Positions 19,758 to 29,828 of a stretch of 60,517 bases of DNA are shown here, in pieces; positions within the stretch are counted from its first letter, which is position 1; each line of letters begins with the position of its first letter. The translations under genes and the position numbers were made by a program. Source of the DNA: Candidatus Peregrinibacteria bacterium (lineage in GTDB: Bacteria; Patescibacteriota; Gracilibacteria; CAIRYL01; GCA-016699755). The stretch is from assembly GCA_024762935.1 (NCBI GenBank), contig JANTGK010000003.1, positions 1-60,517 on the forward strand. Direction: 5' to 3'. The notes beneath the pieces are model-generated. The model was not told the origin of the DNA. It made no database searches and was given only the letters and a program-made list of their open reading frames with translations.

Positions 19758-20180
19758 CTATCGAGCACAAAGAGTCTGACACCCCTTTCGATTCCAAGCA
19801 CTCATTCCTCCCTTAAGGTCATGCACATTTGTGAAGCCCATCTTCTTCATCATCGAAAGAGCCGCTGAGGTTCTATTCCCACTCCGACAATAGATAAGAT
19901 AAGGAGAATTTTTATCAAGTGCTTGTAATCTCCTTTGAAAATCAGGGGCATAAAAATCCATTTCCAGAGCAGCATCAATAGCTTTTCCTCTTGCAATTTC
20001 CTGTGGTGTTCGAATATCAATGACGATTACTCCGTTCTCTTGAGATTTTTTCTGAAATTCATAGGGAGAGAGGGAGGCAAAGGCTTTAAATTGATTGTTA
20101 GCATCTTCTGGAGGTGTATTTGATACTTTTGCACATCCGGCAGTAATCATAATCGTCAGAAAGAGAAGAAACAATCTCAT
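19758..20180 (-). CDS. Rhodanese-like domain lipoprotein
   Basis: Lipobox ITAGC; VIVIDIRTPQEIARGKAIDA; active-site loop YCRSGNRTSAA. Confidence 0.9.
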   Translation of the reverse strand: MRLFLLFLTIMITAGCAKVSNTPPEDANNQFKAFASLSPYEFQKKSQENGVIVIDIRTPQEIARGKAIDAALEMDFYAPDFQRRLQALDKNSPYLIYCRSGNRTSAALSMMKKMGFTNVHDLKGGMSAWNRKGCQTLCAR

Positions 20181-20237
20181 AAATCTAAAAAATAGCACCA
20201 GTACGCTACCATTATAACAATACAAGAAACAAACTCC

Positions 20238-20576
20238 TTATACCATCACGTGGTGAATCCATTGTGAAACAGTCTTCAGTAAATACGCCGTAATAGCATC
20301 TTTGTCGGTTTCAATACGCTCGGGTATTTCAATCACAATCTGCATACTTCTGAAATCACCTTCATGAAATATCTGCAGCCCCGGAATACCACTCTCTTGC
20401 GCAAGTCCCATAATATCCTTTCTTGTTAGTATGAGAGCTATATTCGTCACCTCTCTACTTTTCTCTAGTGTTATAGCCCTCATTGCATCTAGACTCTCAA
20501 CGCGTAAATGAGGAAGATCAGATATATCGAACTTATGTTCAAGGATGTTGAAAAAAAGTAACACACTTTGCATCAT
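20238..20576 (-). CDS. Hypothetical protein
   Basis: 112-aa ORF in a minus-strand run of genes; no family recognised. Confidence 0.5.
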   Translation of the reverse strand: MMQSVLLFFNILEHKFDISDLPHLRVESLDAMRAITLEKSREVTNIALILTRKDIMGLAQESGIPGLQIFHEGDFRSMQIVIEIPERIETDKDAITAYLLKTVSQWIHHVMV

Positions 20577-20685
20577 GTTATTTTTTTATGCAAGTTTTTT
20601 TATGGACAAAGAGCATTCATTTCTAAACACGTATCAAGAGCCCAACTCAGAAGAGAAGCAGCATTTATATAGGATCAATAAAATA

Positions 20686-20713
20686 TTGACTTACACCATT
20701 TATTTATTATAAT
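20686..20713 (+). promoter_or_regulatory. Sigma70-like promoter upstream of hflKC
   Basis: TTGACT, 16-nt spacer, TATAAT. Confidence 0.55.
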
Positions 20714-20774
20714 AAATTTGAATCACAAGATTCATTTCGTGAAACTCAATATCCAAAAATCATTGAGCTTCCGT

Positions 20775-20786
20775 TGCTCTTTGACA
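20775..20786 (+). promoter_or_regulatory. boxA-like sequence in the hflK 5' UTR
   Basis: TGCTCTTTGACA, one mismatch to E. coli-type boxA TGCTCTTTAACA. Confidence 0.4.
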
Positions 20787-20814
20787 TTTTGGAAAACGTA
20801 AATAGGAGAGAAAA

Positions 20815-21795
20815 ATGAGAGACAATGAAAATCAGATAGAACCCCGATGGTTTCTAAGACCATTCTTTGATAGTAATGGTCGGCCATTGTTACTGAACAT
20901 TACTATTGCATTACTTATTATCACAACTGGTTGGTCTGCATTCGCTATCGTTCAACAAGATGAGGAAGCACCGAGATACCGATTCGGAAAGTACATTGAA
21001 ACACTTGGTCCGGGATTTCATATAAAAATTCCTTTTCTTGAAAGTATTGTGTCAACCAAAATCACAAAAATTCGTCATAGTCAGTTTGGCTATCGGGTTG
21101 AAGATGATGGAAGCCACACTACAATCATGGCAGAAGCTGAAATGCTAACGCAGGATGAAAAGCTTGTTGATCTTGACGGCGTACTGCAATATAAAGTGGC
21201 AGATGCCTACAAGTGGCAAACGAAAGTGGAGAATCCTGACCTTGTCTTAAATCTGTTGATTCAATCAGCAATGAGACAAGTGATGGGCAAGACCCCGTTT
21301 GAACTCGTCATTACGACAGATCGAAATCGGATTCAGGCAGAAGCCTTAGCTCTGATGGAAGCCTTAACAAATAAACTCGACTTTGGAGTTCAGTTAATTT
21401 CGTTCAACCTACAAGGAGTACATCCTCCAAAGCCGGTTCAAGATGCATACGATGATGTTGTTCGTGCAGGAGAAGACCGTGAAAAATCGATTGAGAATGC
21501 AAACAAATATCAGAATGATATTTTGCCAAAGGCCGAAGGATATGCCGCAAAAATCCTGAACGATGCAAAAGGCAAGGCAGCTGAACGAGTTGCCCTTGCA
21601 GAAGGTGATGTGGCCAAGTTTTTGGCAATTGCGAAGGAGTACAAAAGAGCCCCGGAGGTTACCAGGCAACGTCTCATTTATGAGGCTCAGCAAGTAATCT
21701 TTCCTGGGAAAAAGATTGTTATCGATCACGACACCACAGGGCTCTTGAAGCTCTACAACCTAAATCAAACGAAGTTACCTGGAGGTGATAAATGA
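20815..21795 (+). CDS. hflK: SPFH-domain protein, HflK-like
   Basis: N-terminal TM, SPFH/band-7 domain (RFGKYIETLGPGFHIKIPF), overlaps hflC; SD aggagag. Confidence 0.85.
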   Translation: MRDNENQIEPRWFLRPFFDSNGRPLLLNITIALLIITTGWSAFAIVQQDEEAPRYRFGKYIETLGPGFHIKIPFLESIVSTKITKIRHSQFGYRVEDDGSHTTIMAEAEMLTQDEKLVDLDGVLQYKVADAYKWQTKVENPDLVLNLLIQSAMRQVMGKTPFELVITTDRNRIQAEALALMEALTNKLDFGVQLISFNLQGVHPPKPVQDAYDDVVRAGEDREKSIENANKYQNDILPKAEGYAAKILNDAKGKAAERVALAEGDVAKFLAIAKEYKRAPEVTRQRLIYEAQQVIFPGKKIVIDHDTTGLLKLYNLNQTKLPGGDK

Positions 21796-22715
21796 GTACT
21801 AATGAAAATTTACCAAAGCGTAAGCGTATAACTTCCTATAGGGTAAACCTATTTGGGTTTATAACCTTGATACTACTAGCAATCACGTACTTTGGATTCA
21901 CTTTTCAAGTACATGAAAGTGAGCAAGCAGCGGTATACCGAATGGGGAAACCACTCCGTAATGTTACGGAGGCAGGTCTTCATTTCCGCTTGCCCTACCC
22001 GTTTAACGAAGTGAAGAAGGTTACGAAAAAAATCTATCTTCAAGGAGTCGGAAGTGGGTCGAAAGCCCGAGACATTCTCACGGCAGATAAAAAAACGTTA
22101 GTGTTTGATGATTTTCGTCTTGTTCAAGTGCCTGGAAACCCTATCAAATTCATCCAGACCGTAAAGTCTGTGAGGGGTTCAGCTGATAAAATTGATCGGA
22201 TTGTAGGGTCGCAGGTGAGGAACACCATTGGTGAGTATAAACTCAGTAAAGTCATCGACGCAGGTCGAGAGCAAATACTGAGAACTATCACCAGCAAGAG
22301 CAGAAAGCAGTTATCTCCATTCGGCATCGAACTGGTGATGGAGCGAATCAATCGGCTTGACTTCACTCCGTCAATCAAACAATCAGTCGTCGGTCGGATG
22401 CAGGCTGAACGCCAACAGGAGGCGGCTGGAATCCGTGCAGACGGAGAAAAGCAGGCGCGTCTGATTACATCCAATGCCGACCGAGAAAGAACAGTTCTCA
22501 TCTCAACAGCAAAGAAGCAGGCGCTTCAGATTCTCGGAAAAGCCGATGGAGAAGCTGCTCGCATCTATGCGGCAGCTTATGAAAATAATGCCGAGTTTTA
22601 TGCCTTCTACGAAGGACTCAACACAGCAATGCTTACCCTCGGACCAGATTCTGGTACCGATGTAAAATTGCTGATGTCCGGCAATGAAGGTCTGCTCAAA
22701 GGACTTCTGCAGTAA
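21792..22715 (+). CDS. hflC: SPFH-domain protein, HflC-like
   Basis: VHESEQAAVYRMGKPLRNVTEAGLHFRLPYPFNEV, MQAERQQEAAGIRADGEKQARLITSNADRERTVLIS. Confidence 0.87.
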   Translation: MSTNENLPKRKRITSYRVNLFGFITLILLAITYFGFTFQVHESEQAAVYRMGKPLRNVTEAGLHFRLPYPFNEVKKVTKKIYLQGVGSGSKARDILTADKKTLVFDDFRLVQVPGNPIKFIQTVKSVRGSADKIDRIVGSQVRNTIGEYKLSKVIDAGREQILRTITSKSRKQLSPFGIELVMERINRLDFTPSIKQSVVGRMQAERQQEAAGIRADGEKQARLITSNADRERTVLISTAKKQALQILGKADGEAARIYAAAYENNAEFYAFYEGLNTAMLTLGPDSGTDVKLLMSGNEGLLKGLLQ

Positions 22716-22743
22716 TATTTTTTGTTTTCCAAATGTCGACTGT

Positions 22744-22772
22744 GACCCCGCTTTTGGCGGGGTCTTTTTTTT
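22744..22772 (+). terminator. Intrinsic terminator after hflC
   Basis: GACCCCGC-ttttg-GCGGGGTC followed by TTTTTTTT. Confidence 0.92.
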
Positions 22773-22787
22773 GCACCCATTTCCAAA

Positions 22788-22810
22788 TGGTCTAGGTGAC
22801 ACCTAGACCA
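22788..22810. repeat. Perfect palindrome, 11-bp arms with 1-nt centre
   Basis: TGGTCTAGGTG-A-CACCTAGACCA. Confidence 0.95.
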
Positions 22811-22861
22811 AGAAAATATATATGGGGGGAATAAAAACAACTCTTAAAGTTTCAATCTCTC

Positions 22862-24976
22862 TTACCAAATCGTTACGCGATCATCTTTATTCATCCACAT
22901 CCCATCCCCTTCTTCAGTCCCAAATGCATCATGGAACATATCGAGATTCTTTGGTACCTGTGTTCCACGGATATCAGCTGGGGAATGTACATCTTTTTTT
23001 AGCGCTGTTACTACCGCTTCTTCCCGTAATTTTGCACGCCATGCAACAGTCCATGCCACAAAAAATCGCTCTTGTTGGGTCATTTCGTTTATTTTTTCAT
23101 CCACAGGGTTGTCTTTTAAATACATTTCTAACGCATCGAAAGCAATGGCAAGTCCACCAATATCTGCAATATTCTCACTGAGTGTTAATTTGCCATCTAT
23201 AAATGTTTCTGGAAGATATTCAATATGACTAAATTGTTCTACCAGCTTTTGACTCTGCTCTTTAAATCGAGTTCTATCTTCATCGGTCCACCATTCCTGA
23301 AAACTTCCGTTCTCATCATATTTTGATCCAAGTTCATCAAATCCATGGGTAATTTCGTGTCCGATAATCGCCCCCATTGCCCCAAAATTTCGTGCCGGAT
23401 CAGCATTAATATCAAATAATGGCGGCTGTAAAACTGCAGCAGGAAAAAGTATCAGATTTTTTTCTGGAAAATATGCTGCATTCACTAAGTGCGCCGGATA
23501 CTCCCATTCTTCGTAATTTACTGGTTTTTTCAACATTCCAAATTCTCTTATCTTGTTTGCCTTTGCAATGGCAATAACGCTATCAATGTAACTTCCGCCT
23601 TCCTTGGCAGAAATTATTTTTAGCCCCGGATACTCCTTCCATTCTTCAGGATATCCAACAAGCCGCCGTACATTTGAGAGCTTCTGAACTGCTTTTTCTT
23701 TCGTTTCATCCGAGAGCCAAGTATTTTGTAATATTCGGTTTTTATAAGCGAGCAAAATATAATCGATCATTGTATCTGCCAACTCTTTTACCTCGGGAGG
23801 GAATTTCTCTGCAATATAAATTTGAGAAAATGGATCACCAAAACTCAACAGATGATGCGTTAGAATTCGCTCTCCGTTAGAAGGCATCTCCTTCATTCCT
23901 CCAAAAATTTTTCCAAATAAATTGTAGTACTTCTCTTCTATTGAAGAATCGATATATTTTGCAGAAGCATGGACAAGGCGTATTTGAAGATACTCTTTCC
24001 AAGTTTCAAGAGGTACTTCAGAAAGCATCGTTTCAATATTCTTATTATACTCCGGATTTGATACAACAATAACATCACTTTTCACACCCACATCATTAAA
24101 AAATGACGTCCAATCAATCGATGGTGTTAATTCCTGTATCTGATTAATAGTCATCTGATTATATGTTTTTTCTGGATCATATTGCTCTGCCCTTGAAAAT
24201 CCTTTTTTTACCATTTTCTGCTCAAGTGCAAACACATTTTTTGCTTTTTTTAATGAGTCTTCAGTATCATTCCCAATATAAGAAAATAAAGCAGAGACAT
24301 AATCTCTATACCCACTGACAAAAGGTGAGTCTTCTTCCATTTCATAAAAATCTTTTACCTTCAAGATGGGAGTAGACTCAGAAAGCTGCAATGAATATTT
24401 CGTATTTTCCTTTGCATCTACAGCAACGTGTACATTCCAAATGGCTTCAGTGAAAAAGTTTGTTTCTGCTATAAATTTCTGCAAATCTTCAAGAGTTGAA
24501 ATACTGTCAATTTGTTTGAGCCGATCTTCTAAAGGCTGTTTTGAAAGATTATCTCTTCGCTGAGTATCATTTCCAAGGGCATACAGCTCCACAGCATTCC
24601 ACGCATCAGAGTCTTTCTCATAGGGATTTCCTTCACGAATCATTTTTTCAATAGTAGTACTCAAGCCATTCAGATTGTCCGCATGCATAGCATAGAGAGT
24701 TCCCCATTGCTTTTTATCATCTGGAATTTTTGTTCTTTCTAGCCATCCACCATTCGCAAATTCATACAAGTTGTCCTTTGGAGAAATGGTTCGATTAAAA
24801 TCCTCTGCTGGAAAATCAACAAATTTCTGCACATGACTGGGCACTTCGTCTTTGCTATTTTGGACGACATCCATATCAGAACTCTTCCTTATGTTTTCCT
24901 TTGATTCCTGTAAAACAGATACCTGCTCTGGTGGTATTTTAGACGACTCCTCTATATGCTGACACCCCATAATCAC
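22862..24976 (-). CDS. M13-family (neprilysin/PepO-like) metallopeptidase, probable lipoprotein
   Basis: GAIIGHEITHGFDELGSKYDENG zinc site, ENIADIGGLAIAFDA. See finding on the split signal peptide upstream (to about 25017). Confidence 0.93.
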   Translation of the reverse strand: MIMGCQHIEESSKIPPEQVSVLQESKENIRKSSDMDVVQNSKDEVPSHVQKFVDFPAEDFNRTISPKDNLYEFANGGWLERTKIPDDKKQWGTLYAMHADNLNGLSTTIEKMIREGNPYEKDSDAWNAVELYALGNDTQRRDNLSKQPLEDRLKQIDSISTLEDLQKFIAETNFFTEAIWNVHVAVDAKENTKYSLQLSESTPILKVKDFYEMEEDSPFVSGYRDYVSALFSYIGNDTEDSLKKAKNVFALEQKMVKKGFSRAEQYDPEKTYNQMTINQIQELTPSIDWTSFFNDVGVKSDVIVVSNPEYNKNIETMLSEVPLETWKEYLQIRLVHASAKYIDSSIEEKYYNLFGKIFGGMKEMPSNGERILTHHLLSFGDPFSQIYIAEKFPPEVKELADTMIDYILLAYKNRILQNTWLSDETKEKAVQKLSNVRRLVGYPEEWKEYPGLKIISAKEGGSYIDSVIAIAKANKIREFGMLKKPVNYEEWEYPAHLVNAAYFPEKNLILFPAAVLQPPLFDINADPARNFGAMGAIIGHEITHGFDELGSKYDENGSFQEWWTDEDRTRFKEQSQKLVEQFSHIEYLPETFIDGKLTLSENIADIGGLAIAFDALEMYLKDNPVDEKINEMTQQERFFVAWTVAWRAKLREEAVVTALKKDVHSPADIRGTQVPKNLDMFHDAFGTEEGDGMWMNKDDRVTIW

Positions 24977-25207
24977 AAAGGAAAGAGGAGAATTAAGAAC
25001 TGAAGATTTTTTTGCATATTTATTTTTTTATACCGAATTATTATAGAATAAATATTAGTAATTGTAAATGTTTCGATTCTCAAATCATATAATTTTATAG
25101 TTTTTTGTACTCTGAGGCAAGAGTAGATGTGAAAATAACCCACCTGCTCCACATATTTGTTTTCTGAGAGATAATCGGCACCTTATTAATACTTTCCAAA
25201 ATATCAA

Positions 25208-25239
25208 GGATGGGGTGTGGCTGTAGCCACACCCCATCC
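25208..25239. repeat. Long perfect inverted repeat, 15-bp arms with 2-nt loop
   Basis: GGATGGGGTGTGGCT-GT-AGCCACACCCCATCC. Confidence 0.95.
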
Positions 25240-25320
25240 AGCAAAGAATCTAGCATTTCTCATTCACAATTCTTCATTATTAATTCTTAATTCCCCCTTC
25301 ATCCTTTTTTAATTCTCCCT

Positions 25321-27918
25321 TCACCCCTTCTCAATCACCAACTTATCTCCCTTCATTGAAACCTTAGCGGTAGAACCTTCCTCAATCTCCCCTTCTATCA
25401 TCTTTAATGAAAGCGGATTTAAGAGTTCATTCTGCAATACTCTTTTTAGTGGTCTCGCACCAAAGGCAGGATCATATCCACGTTCAGCAAGAAAGTCTTT
25501 TGCCTTATCATCAATTTTGAGAGTAATTTTTTGTTCTGCAAGTCGGGTAAATATTTTTTTCAACTGGATATCAAGAATCTGTCGAATCTCACTTTTCTTG
25601 AGTGGATCAAATATGACCGTTTCATCAATTCTGTTTAAAAACTCGGGTTTAAAATTCTGTTGTAGAATTTTATGTATAGATGCATTTCTCTCCTCCAAAG
25701 CTTTTGCATCTGGTTTTTTATCAGAATATTTTTCAGAAAAACTCTGCAAAATATCACTTCCAAGATTACTCGTAAGAATAATCACCGTATTTTTAAAGTT
25801 CACTGTTCGCCCCTTACTATCGGTGAGTCGACCATCATCAAGAAGCTGCAAGAGAATATTAAATACCTCTGGATGTGCTTTCTCAATCTCATCAAAAAGA
25901 ATTACTGAATAGGGCTTCCTTCGAACAGCTTCAGTGAGCTGTCCTCCCTCATCATGTCCGATATATCCTGGAGGTGATCCGATAAGTTTTGCGACAGAAT
26001 GTTGCTCCATAAATTCACTCATATCTATTCGGATAAGTGCTTGTTCGTCGCTAAACAAAAAAGTACTTAATGCCTTTGAGAGTTCCGTTTTTCCAACTCC
26101 AGTCGGACCAAGGAATAAGAAACTCGCCAGTGGCCTGTCTGGCTCATTGAGCCCTGCACGCGCCCTTCGAACAGCATTACTTACTGCAGAAACAGCTGTG
26201 TCTTGTCCAATAACTTGTTCATGAAGATGCTTTTCCAAGAGTGCTAGCTTCTCTGATTCCTCCAGAAGCATCTTCTGTACCGGAATTCCTGTCCAACGAG
26301 AAACGACTTCTGCAACCTCTTTCTCCGTTACTTCTTCAGCGACCATCCGTTCTTTTCCATCTTTTTTTGAAGATTTCTTCTCCAATTCAATAAGCTCCTC
26401 TTTTAACTTTGGCATCTCTCCGTAACGGATTTCAGCCATGCGTTGTAAATTTCCTGCACGCTCCTGAACCTGAAGCTCATTCTTGAGCGCATCAAGTTTT
26501 TCTTTTACCTCTTTGATTTTTACAATCCCCCCTCTCTCAGCTTCCCATTTTGCACGAAGTGAGTTTGCTTTCTCTTCCAAATTGGCCAATTCCTTCTCGA
26601 GAGTCGCAAGACGATCTTTCGACTCCTGTGATTTCTCTTTCTTCAGAGCCTCTCTTTCTACTTGCAATCGGCGAACTTGACGAGAAAGTTGATCAAGCTC
26701 TGCAGGTTCACTTTCTATTTCCATCTTAAGTCCTGCTGTCGCCTCATCCATAAGGTCGATAGATTTATCAGGATTCTTCCGGTCAGGCAAATATCGAGTA
26801 GAGAGTTCTGCAGCAGCTACCAGAGCATCATCAGTAATACGAACCCCATGATGTACTTCATATTTCTCCTTAATTCCTCTCAGAATAGCGATAGTATCTT
26901 CTAAATCTGGTTCATCGACCATAACAGGTTGAAAACGACGCTCAAGAGCGGCATCTTTTTCTATGTATTTCCGATATTCACTCAGTGTCGTTGCGCCAAT
27001 AACTCGAATATGACCACGAGCAAGCGCTGGTTTTAAGAGATTACCAGCATCCATTGACCCCTCTGATGCACCAGCACCAACGATTGTATGAAGCTCATCT
27101 ATAAAAAGAATAATCTGACCCGAAGACTCTTCGATCTCTTTTAAAACCGATTTGAGACGCTCTTCAAATTCCCCTCGAAATTTTGTACCCGCTACCAGTG
27201 CCCCCATATCAAGAGCAAGGAGGGTTTTATTCTTTAATGTTTCTGGAACATCTCCGGCAACAATCCTCTGAGCAAGCCCCTCAGCAATTGCTGTTTTTCC
27301 TACTCCGGGATCCCCCACAAGAACAGGATTATTTTTTGTCCGACGGGAAAGAATCTGAATGGATCTCCGTATTTCACTATCACGTCCGATAATAGGATCC
27401 CCTTTTCCCTTCCGTGCCTCTTCGGTCATGTCCTGTGTAAACTTTTTCAATGCATCTCGCTTCCCTTCTGGATTCTGATCAGTAATTTTTTCATTTCCAC
27501 GAAGTGCTTTTAGTTTTTCTTGAACATCTTTTTTGTTCAATTGAGAAAGAATTTCTGATGCAGAATTCTTTGCTTCGAGTAATCCTATAAAAAGGTGCTC
27601 AACAGAAAGGTACTCATCTCCAAGTTTTTTTTGAAATTTTTCAGCTGCATCAAAAACCCCCTGCATTTCTCCCGAAATATTTCTCTGCCCCCCCGATACA
27701 CGCGGAAGCTGAACAAGCTTTGCTTTTGCTTTTTGCAAAAGATCATTTGGATTCTCATTCAGACTTTCAAGCAGTGGCGAGACAATAGTGTCTTGCTGAG
27801 CAAGAAAAGCAACAAGAAAATGAAGCCCGGTTATTTGTCCATGTTCCATCTGCTGTGCCAGTGATTGAGCTGCTTGAAAAGCTTCTGAAGTTTTTTCTGT
27901 AAATGTATTTGGATTCAT
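25321..27918 (-). CDS. clpB: ATP-dependent chaperone ClpB
   Basis: Two Walker A sites ([32 protein letters not shown]), ClpB middle region, N-terminal Clp repeat. Start placed at [14 protein letters not shown]. Confidence 0.96.
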   Translation of the reverse strand: MNPNTFTEKTSEAFQAAQSLAQQMEHGQITGLHFLVAFLAQQDTIVSPLLESLNENPNDLLQKAKAKLVQLPRVSGGQRNISGEMQGVFDAAEKFQKKLGDEYLSVEHLFIGLLEAKNSASEILSQLNKKDVQEKLKALRGNEKITDQNPEGKRDALKKFTQDMTEEARKGKGDPIIGRDSEIRRSIQILSRRTKNNPVLVGDPGVGKTAIAEGLAQRIVAGDVPETLKNKTLLALDMGALVAGTKFRGEFEERLKSVLKEIEESSGQIILFIDELHTIVGAGASEGSMDAGNLLKPALARGHIRVIGATTLSEYRKYIEKDAALERRFQPVMVDEPDLEDTIAILRGIKEKYEVHHGVRITDDALVAAAELSTRYLPDRKNPDKSIDLMDEATAGLKMEIESEPAELDQLSRQVRRLQVEREALKKEKSQESKDRLATLEKELANLEEKANSLRAKWEAERGGIVKIKEVKEKLDALKNELQVQERAGNLQRMAEIRYGEMPKLKEELIELEKKSSKKDGKERMVAEEVTEKEVAEVVSRWTGIPVQKMLLEESEKLALLEKHLHEQVIGQDTAVSAVSNAVRRARAGLNEPDRPLASFLFLGPTGVGKTELSKALSTFLFSDEQALIRIDMSEFMEQHSVAKLIGSPPGYIGHDEGGQLTEAVRRKPYSVILFDEIEKAHPEVFNILLQLLDDGRLTDSKGRTVNFKNTVIILTSNLGSDILQSFSEKYSDKKPDAKALEERNASIHKILQQNFKPEFLNRIDETVIFDPLKKSEIRQILDIQLKKIFTRLAEQKITLKIDDKAKDFLAERGYDPAFGARPLKRVLQNELLNPLSLKMIEGEIEEGSTAKVSMKGDKLVIEKG

Positions 27919-27938
27919 AGTATTAAAAAAATAAATTT

Positions 27939-27965
27939 TTAGCACTCATTAGTATAGAGTGCCAA
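27939..27965 (-). promoter_or_regulatory. CIRCE element (HrcA operator) upstream of clpB
   Basis: TTAGCACTC-attagtata-GAGTGCCAA, 9-nt spacer; one mismatch to TTAGCACTC-N9-GAGTGCTAA. Confidence 0.85.
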
Positions 27966-28137
27966 TTTTAAAAATTCAAGAAAAAAATGGAAGAAAATTT
28001 TCCTCCCCTCTGATTTCCTTTTTTAAACCCATCACCCATTATGATAATAAAAAGATTCCACATCTTGTCTTAACATTCATTATTCTTTCTTCTTCAATTT
28101 TTATTCGTTACTCTTCTTTTAGTATTCATTACAACTA

Positions 28138-29055
28138 ATGTACGACTTCTATTTTTCGATATTTGCACTGTACGGCTTTATTCTTGGAGGATTTATTCTC
28201 AAAAAAATCTTCAAAGAAAAGATTGATACGAAATCAATGACTCTTACAACTATCTTCTTCTTTCAACCAATACTTGCATTTTGGGGATTTACGAAGGCCC
28301 CAATTCAGTTAAGCCTCATTGGGAGCGGTGGTCTTTATTTTTTAACCCTTGTTTTGGCAATGATGCTTCTTTTTCTTGCCTCAAAACTCATCACCTCAAA
28401 GCCAAAAGAAATAGCTCTCCTCTCTTTTACGGCAACAAGTGGAAATACTGGAAACCTTGGAATACCTCTCTCTGGTTCGCTTTTTGGTCCAATCGGTATT
28501 CTGGCAGCAACTATGTTTAATTTTATGAATATCATTTGGAATGTTACTCTCGGAGTATTTTTTTACGCTCGTGGAGATTTTTCTGTAAAAGACTCTCTCT
28601 TAAAAATTTTCACCATGCCTCTTCTCTGGGCGAGCATTGCTGCTATAATATTCAATATTCTCAAGATTCAGATTCCTGAGAGAACTGGTGAATTTCTGGA
28701 ACTTGGTGCCCATGCATCTATTGTTGTCCAACTCTATCTTCTTGGTTTGTTCTTAGCGGATATTAAACTCAAAAAAATGTCACTCCTCTATAATATATGG
28801 GTCAATACTGGAAAATTTCTTATTCTCCCGGGGCTTGGATTCCTCATCCTCTTTCTGGTCTCCCCATATATAGAAATTCCAAAAATCGTACAGAGTGTTT
28901 TCCTTCTTGAACTCATGGTTCCCCTTGCAGTAAACAATGCAAACCTCGCCAATCTTTACAATTGCAAACCAAGACAAGTCTCTGAGACCATTTTTACTTC
29001 TTCTCTTGTTTTTCTCCTTCTTGTTCCTCTCCTGTTTTGGCTCTTCCTCAAGTAA
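28138..29055 (+). CDS. AEC-family (auxin efflux carrier-like) transporter
   Basis: About ten TM helices; SGNTGNLGIPLSGSLFG and PLAVNNANLANLY motifs. Confidence 0.8.
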   Translation: MYDFYFSIFALYGFILGGFILKKIFKEKIDTKSMTLTTIFFFQPILAFWGFTKAPIQLSLIGSGGLYFLTLVLAMMLLFLASKLITSKPKEIALLSFTATSGNTGNLGIPLSGSLFGPIGILAATMFNFMNIIWNVTLGVFFYARGDFSVKDSLLKIFTMPLLWASIAAIIFNILKIQIPERTGEFLELGAHASIVVQLYLLGLFLADIKLKKMSLLYNIWVNTGKFLILPGLGFLILFLVSPYIEIPKIVQSVFLLELMVPLAVNNANLANLYNCKPRQVSETIFTSSLVFLLLVPLLFWLFLK

Positions 29056-29311
29056 CAGCCAAAAGAAAGAGTGGGATTCCAATAGCAAGAAAGAGTATTC
29101 GACATCTTTTTCCGAGATCTATTCCAAATGCCCGATACAAAAAATCACTTCCAGGTGGGAGATAAATAATTGCAAGAATAAAAAGAACAAAAGCTGCAAG
29201 CGGATTTAAGAACATATAAAAACACGCCCCAAAGAAGAATAGAAATCCAAAAACCCATAAAAATGGGTGGTGTGGTTTTTTTGTCCGATTACCTGTATTT
29301 TGTTTTTTCAT
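29048..29311 (-). CDS. Small membrane protein
   Basis: 87-aa ORF with central hydrophobic segments; converges on the preceding gene with 8-bp overlap. Confidence 0.5.
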   Translation of the reverse strand: MKKQNTGNRTKKPHHPFLWVFGFLFFFGACFYMFLNPLAAFVLFILAIIYLPPGSDFLYRAFGIDLGKRCRILFLAIGIPLFLLAVT

Positions 29312-29409
29312 ATCTTCTCATTGTAGCGAAAACTAATAGAAGAGGAAAGGCTCAATATTGACAAAATCATGTTTCCACAATAAAATCCCTCATCATAATC
29401 GAGACTAAT

Positions 29410-29739
29410 ATGAGGCTTGAAGAAATATTTTTCCCTGGTGAAAATCCCTATCGGCTCAGCAAAGAACAGATTCATACTCTCGCAAGAAAAACTCTTTTGT
29501 TACTTCAATGTCAATCGAGAGAGAGTATACACGGTGTTTTTACGTATAATCGAAAAATTGATGGAACGGAACACCAGAATTATTGTCCTTTCAGTAATGA
29601 TACATTTAAACATGTTCCATACTTCATTCTCGATCACAGATCATTTAAAGGAAATCTTCCGGAGGAAGTCTCTCGCAGACAATATTTTGCTGAGTACCTC
29701 CAAAAACTTGTTGAACAAGAAATACTACGTGATAAATAA
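29410..29739 (+). CDS. Hypothetical protein
   Basis: 109-aa ORF preceded by TTGACA-N17-TAAAAT promoter-like sequence. Confidence 0.5.
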   Translation: MRLEEIFFPGENPYRLSKEQIHTLARKTLLLLQCQSRESIHGVFTYNRKIDGTEHQNYCPFSNDTFKHVPYFILDHRSFKGNLPEEVSRRQYFAEYLQKLVEQEILRDK

Positions 29740-29828
29740 TTATTATTTGGCTTTCAATAGCCTATTTATATATTTATTGTATACCGTCTGGTGAATTTTC
29801 CTTTAATTCTTCCAATAATTTACGTAGC

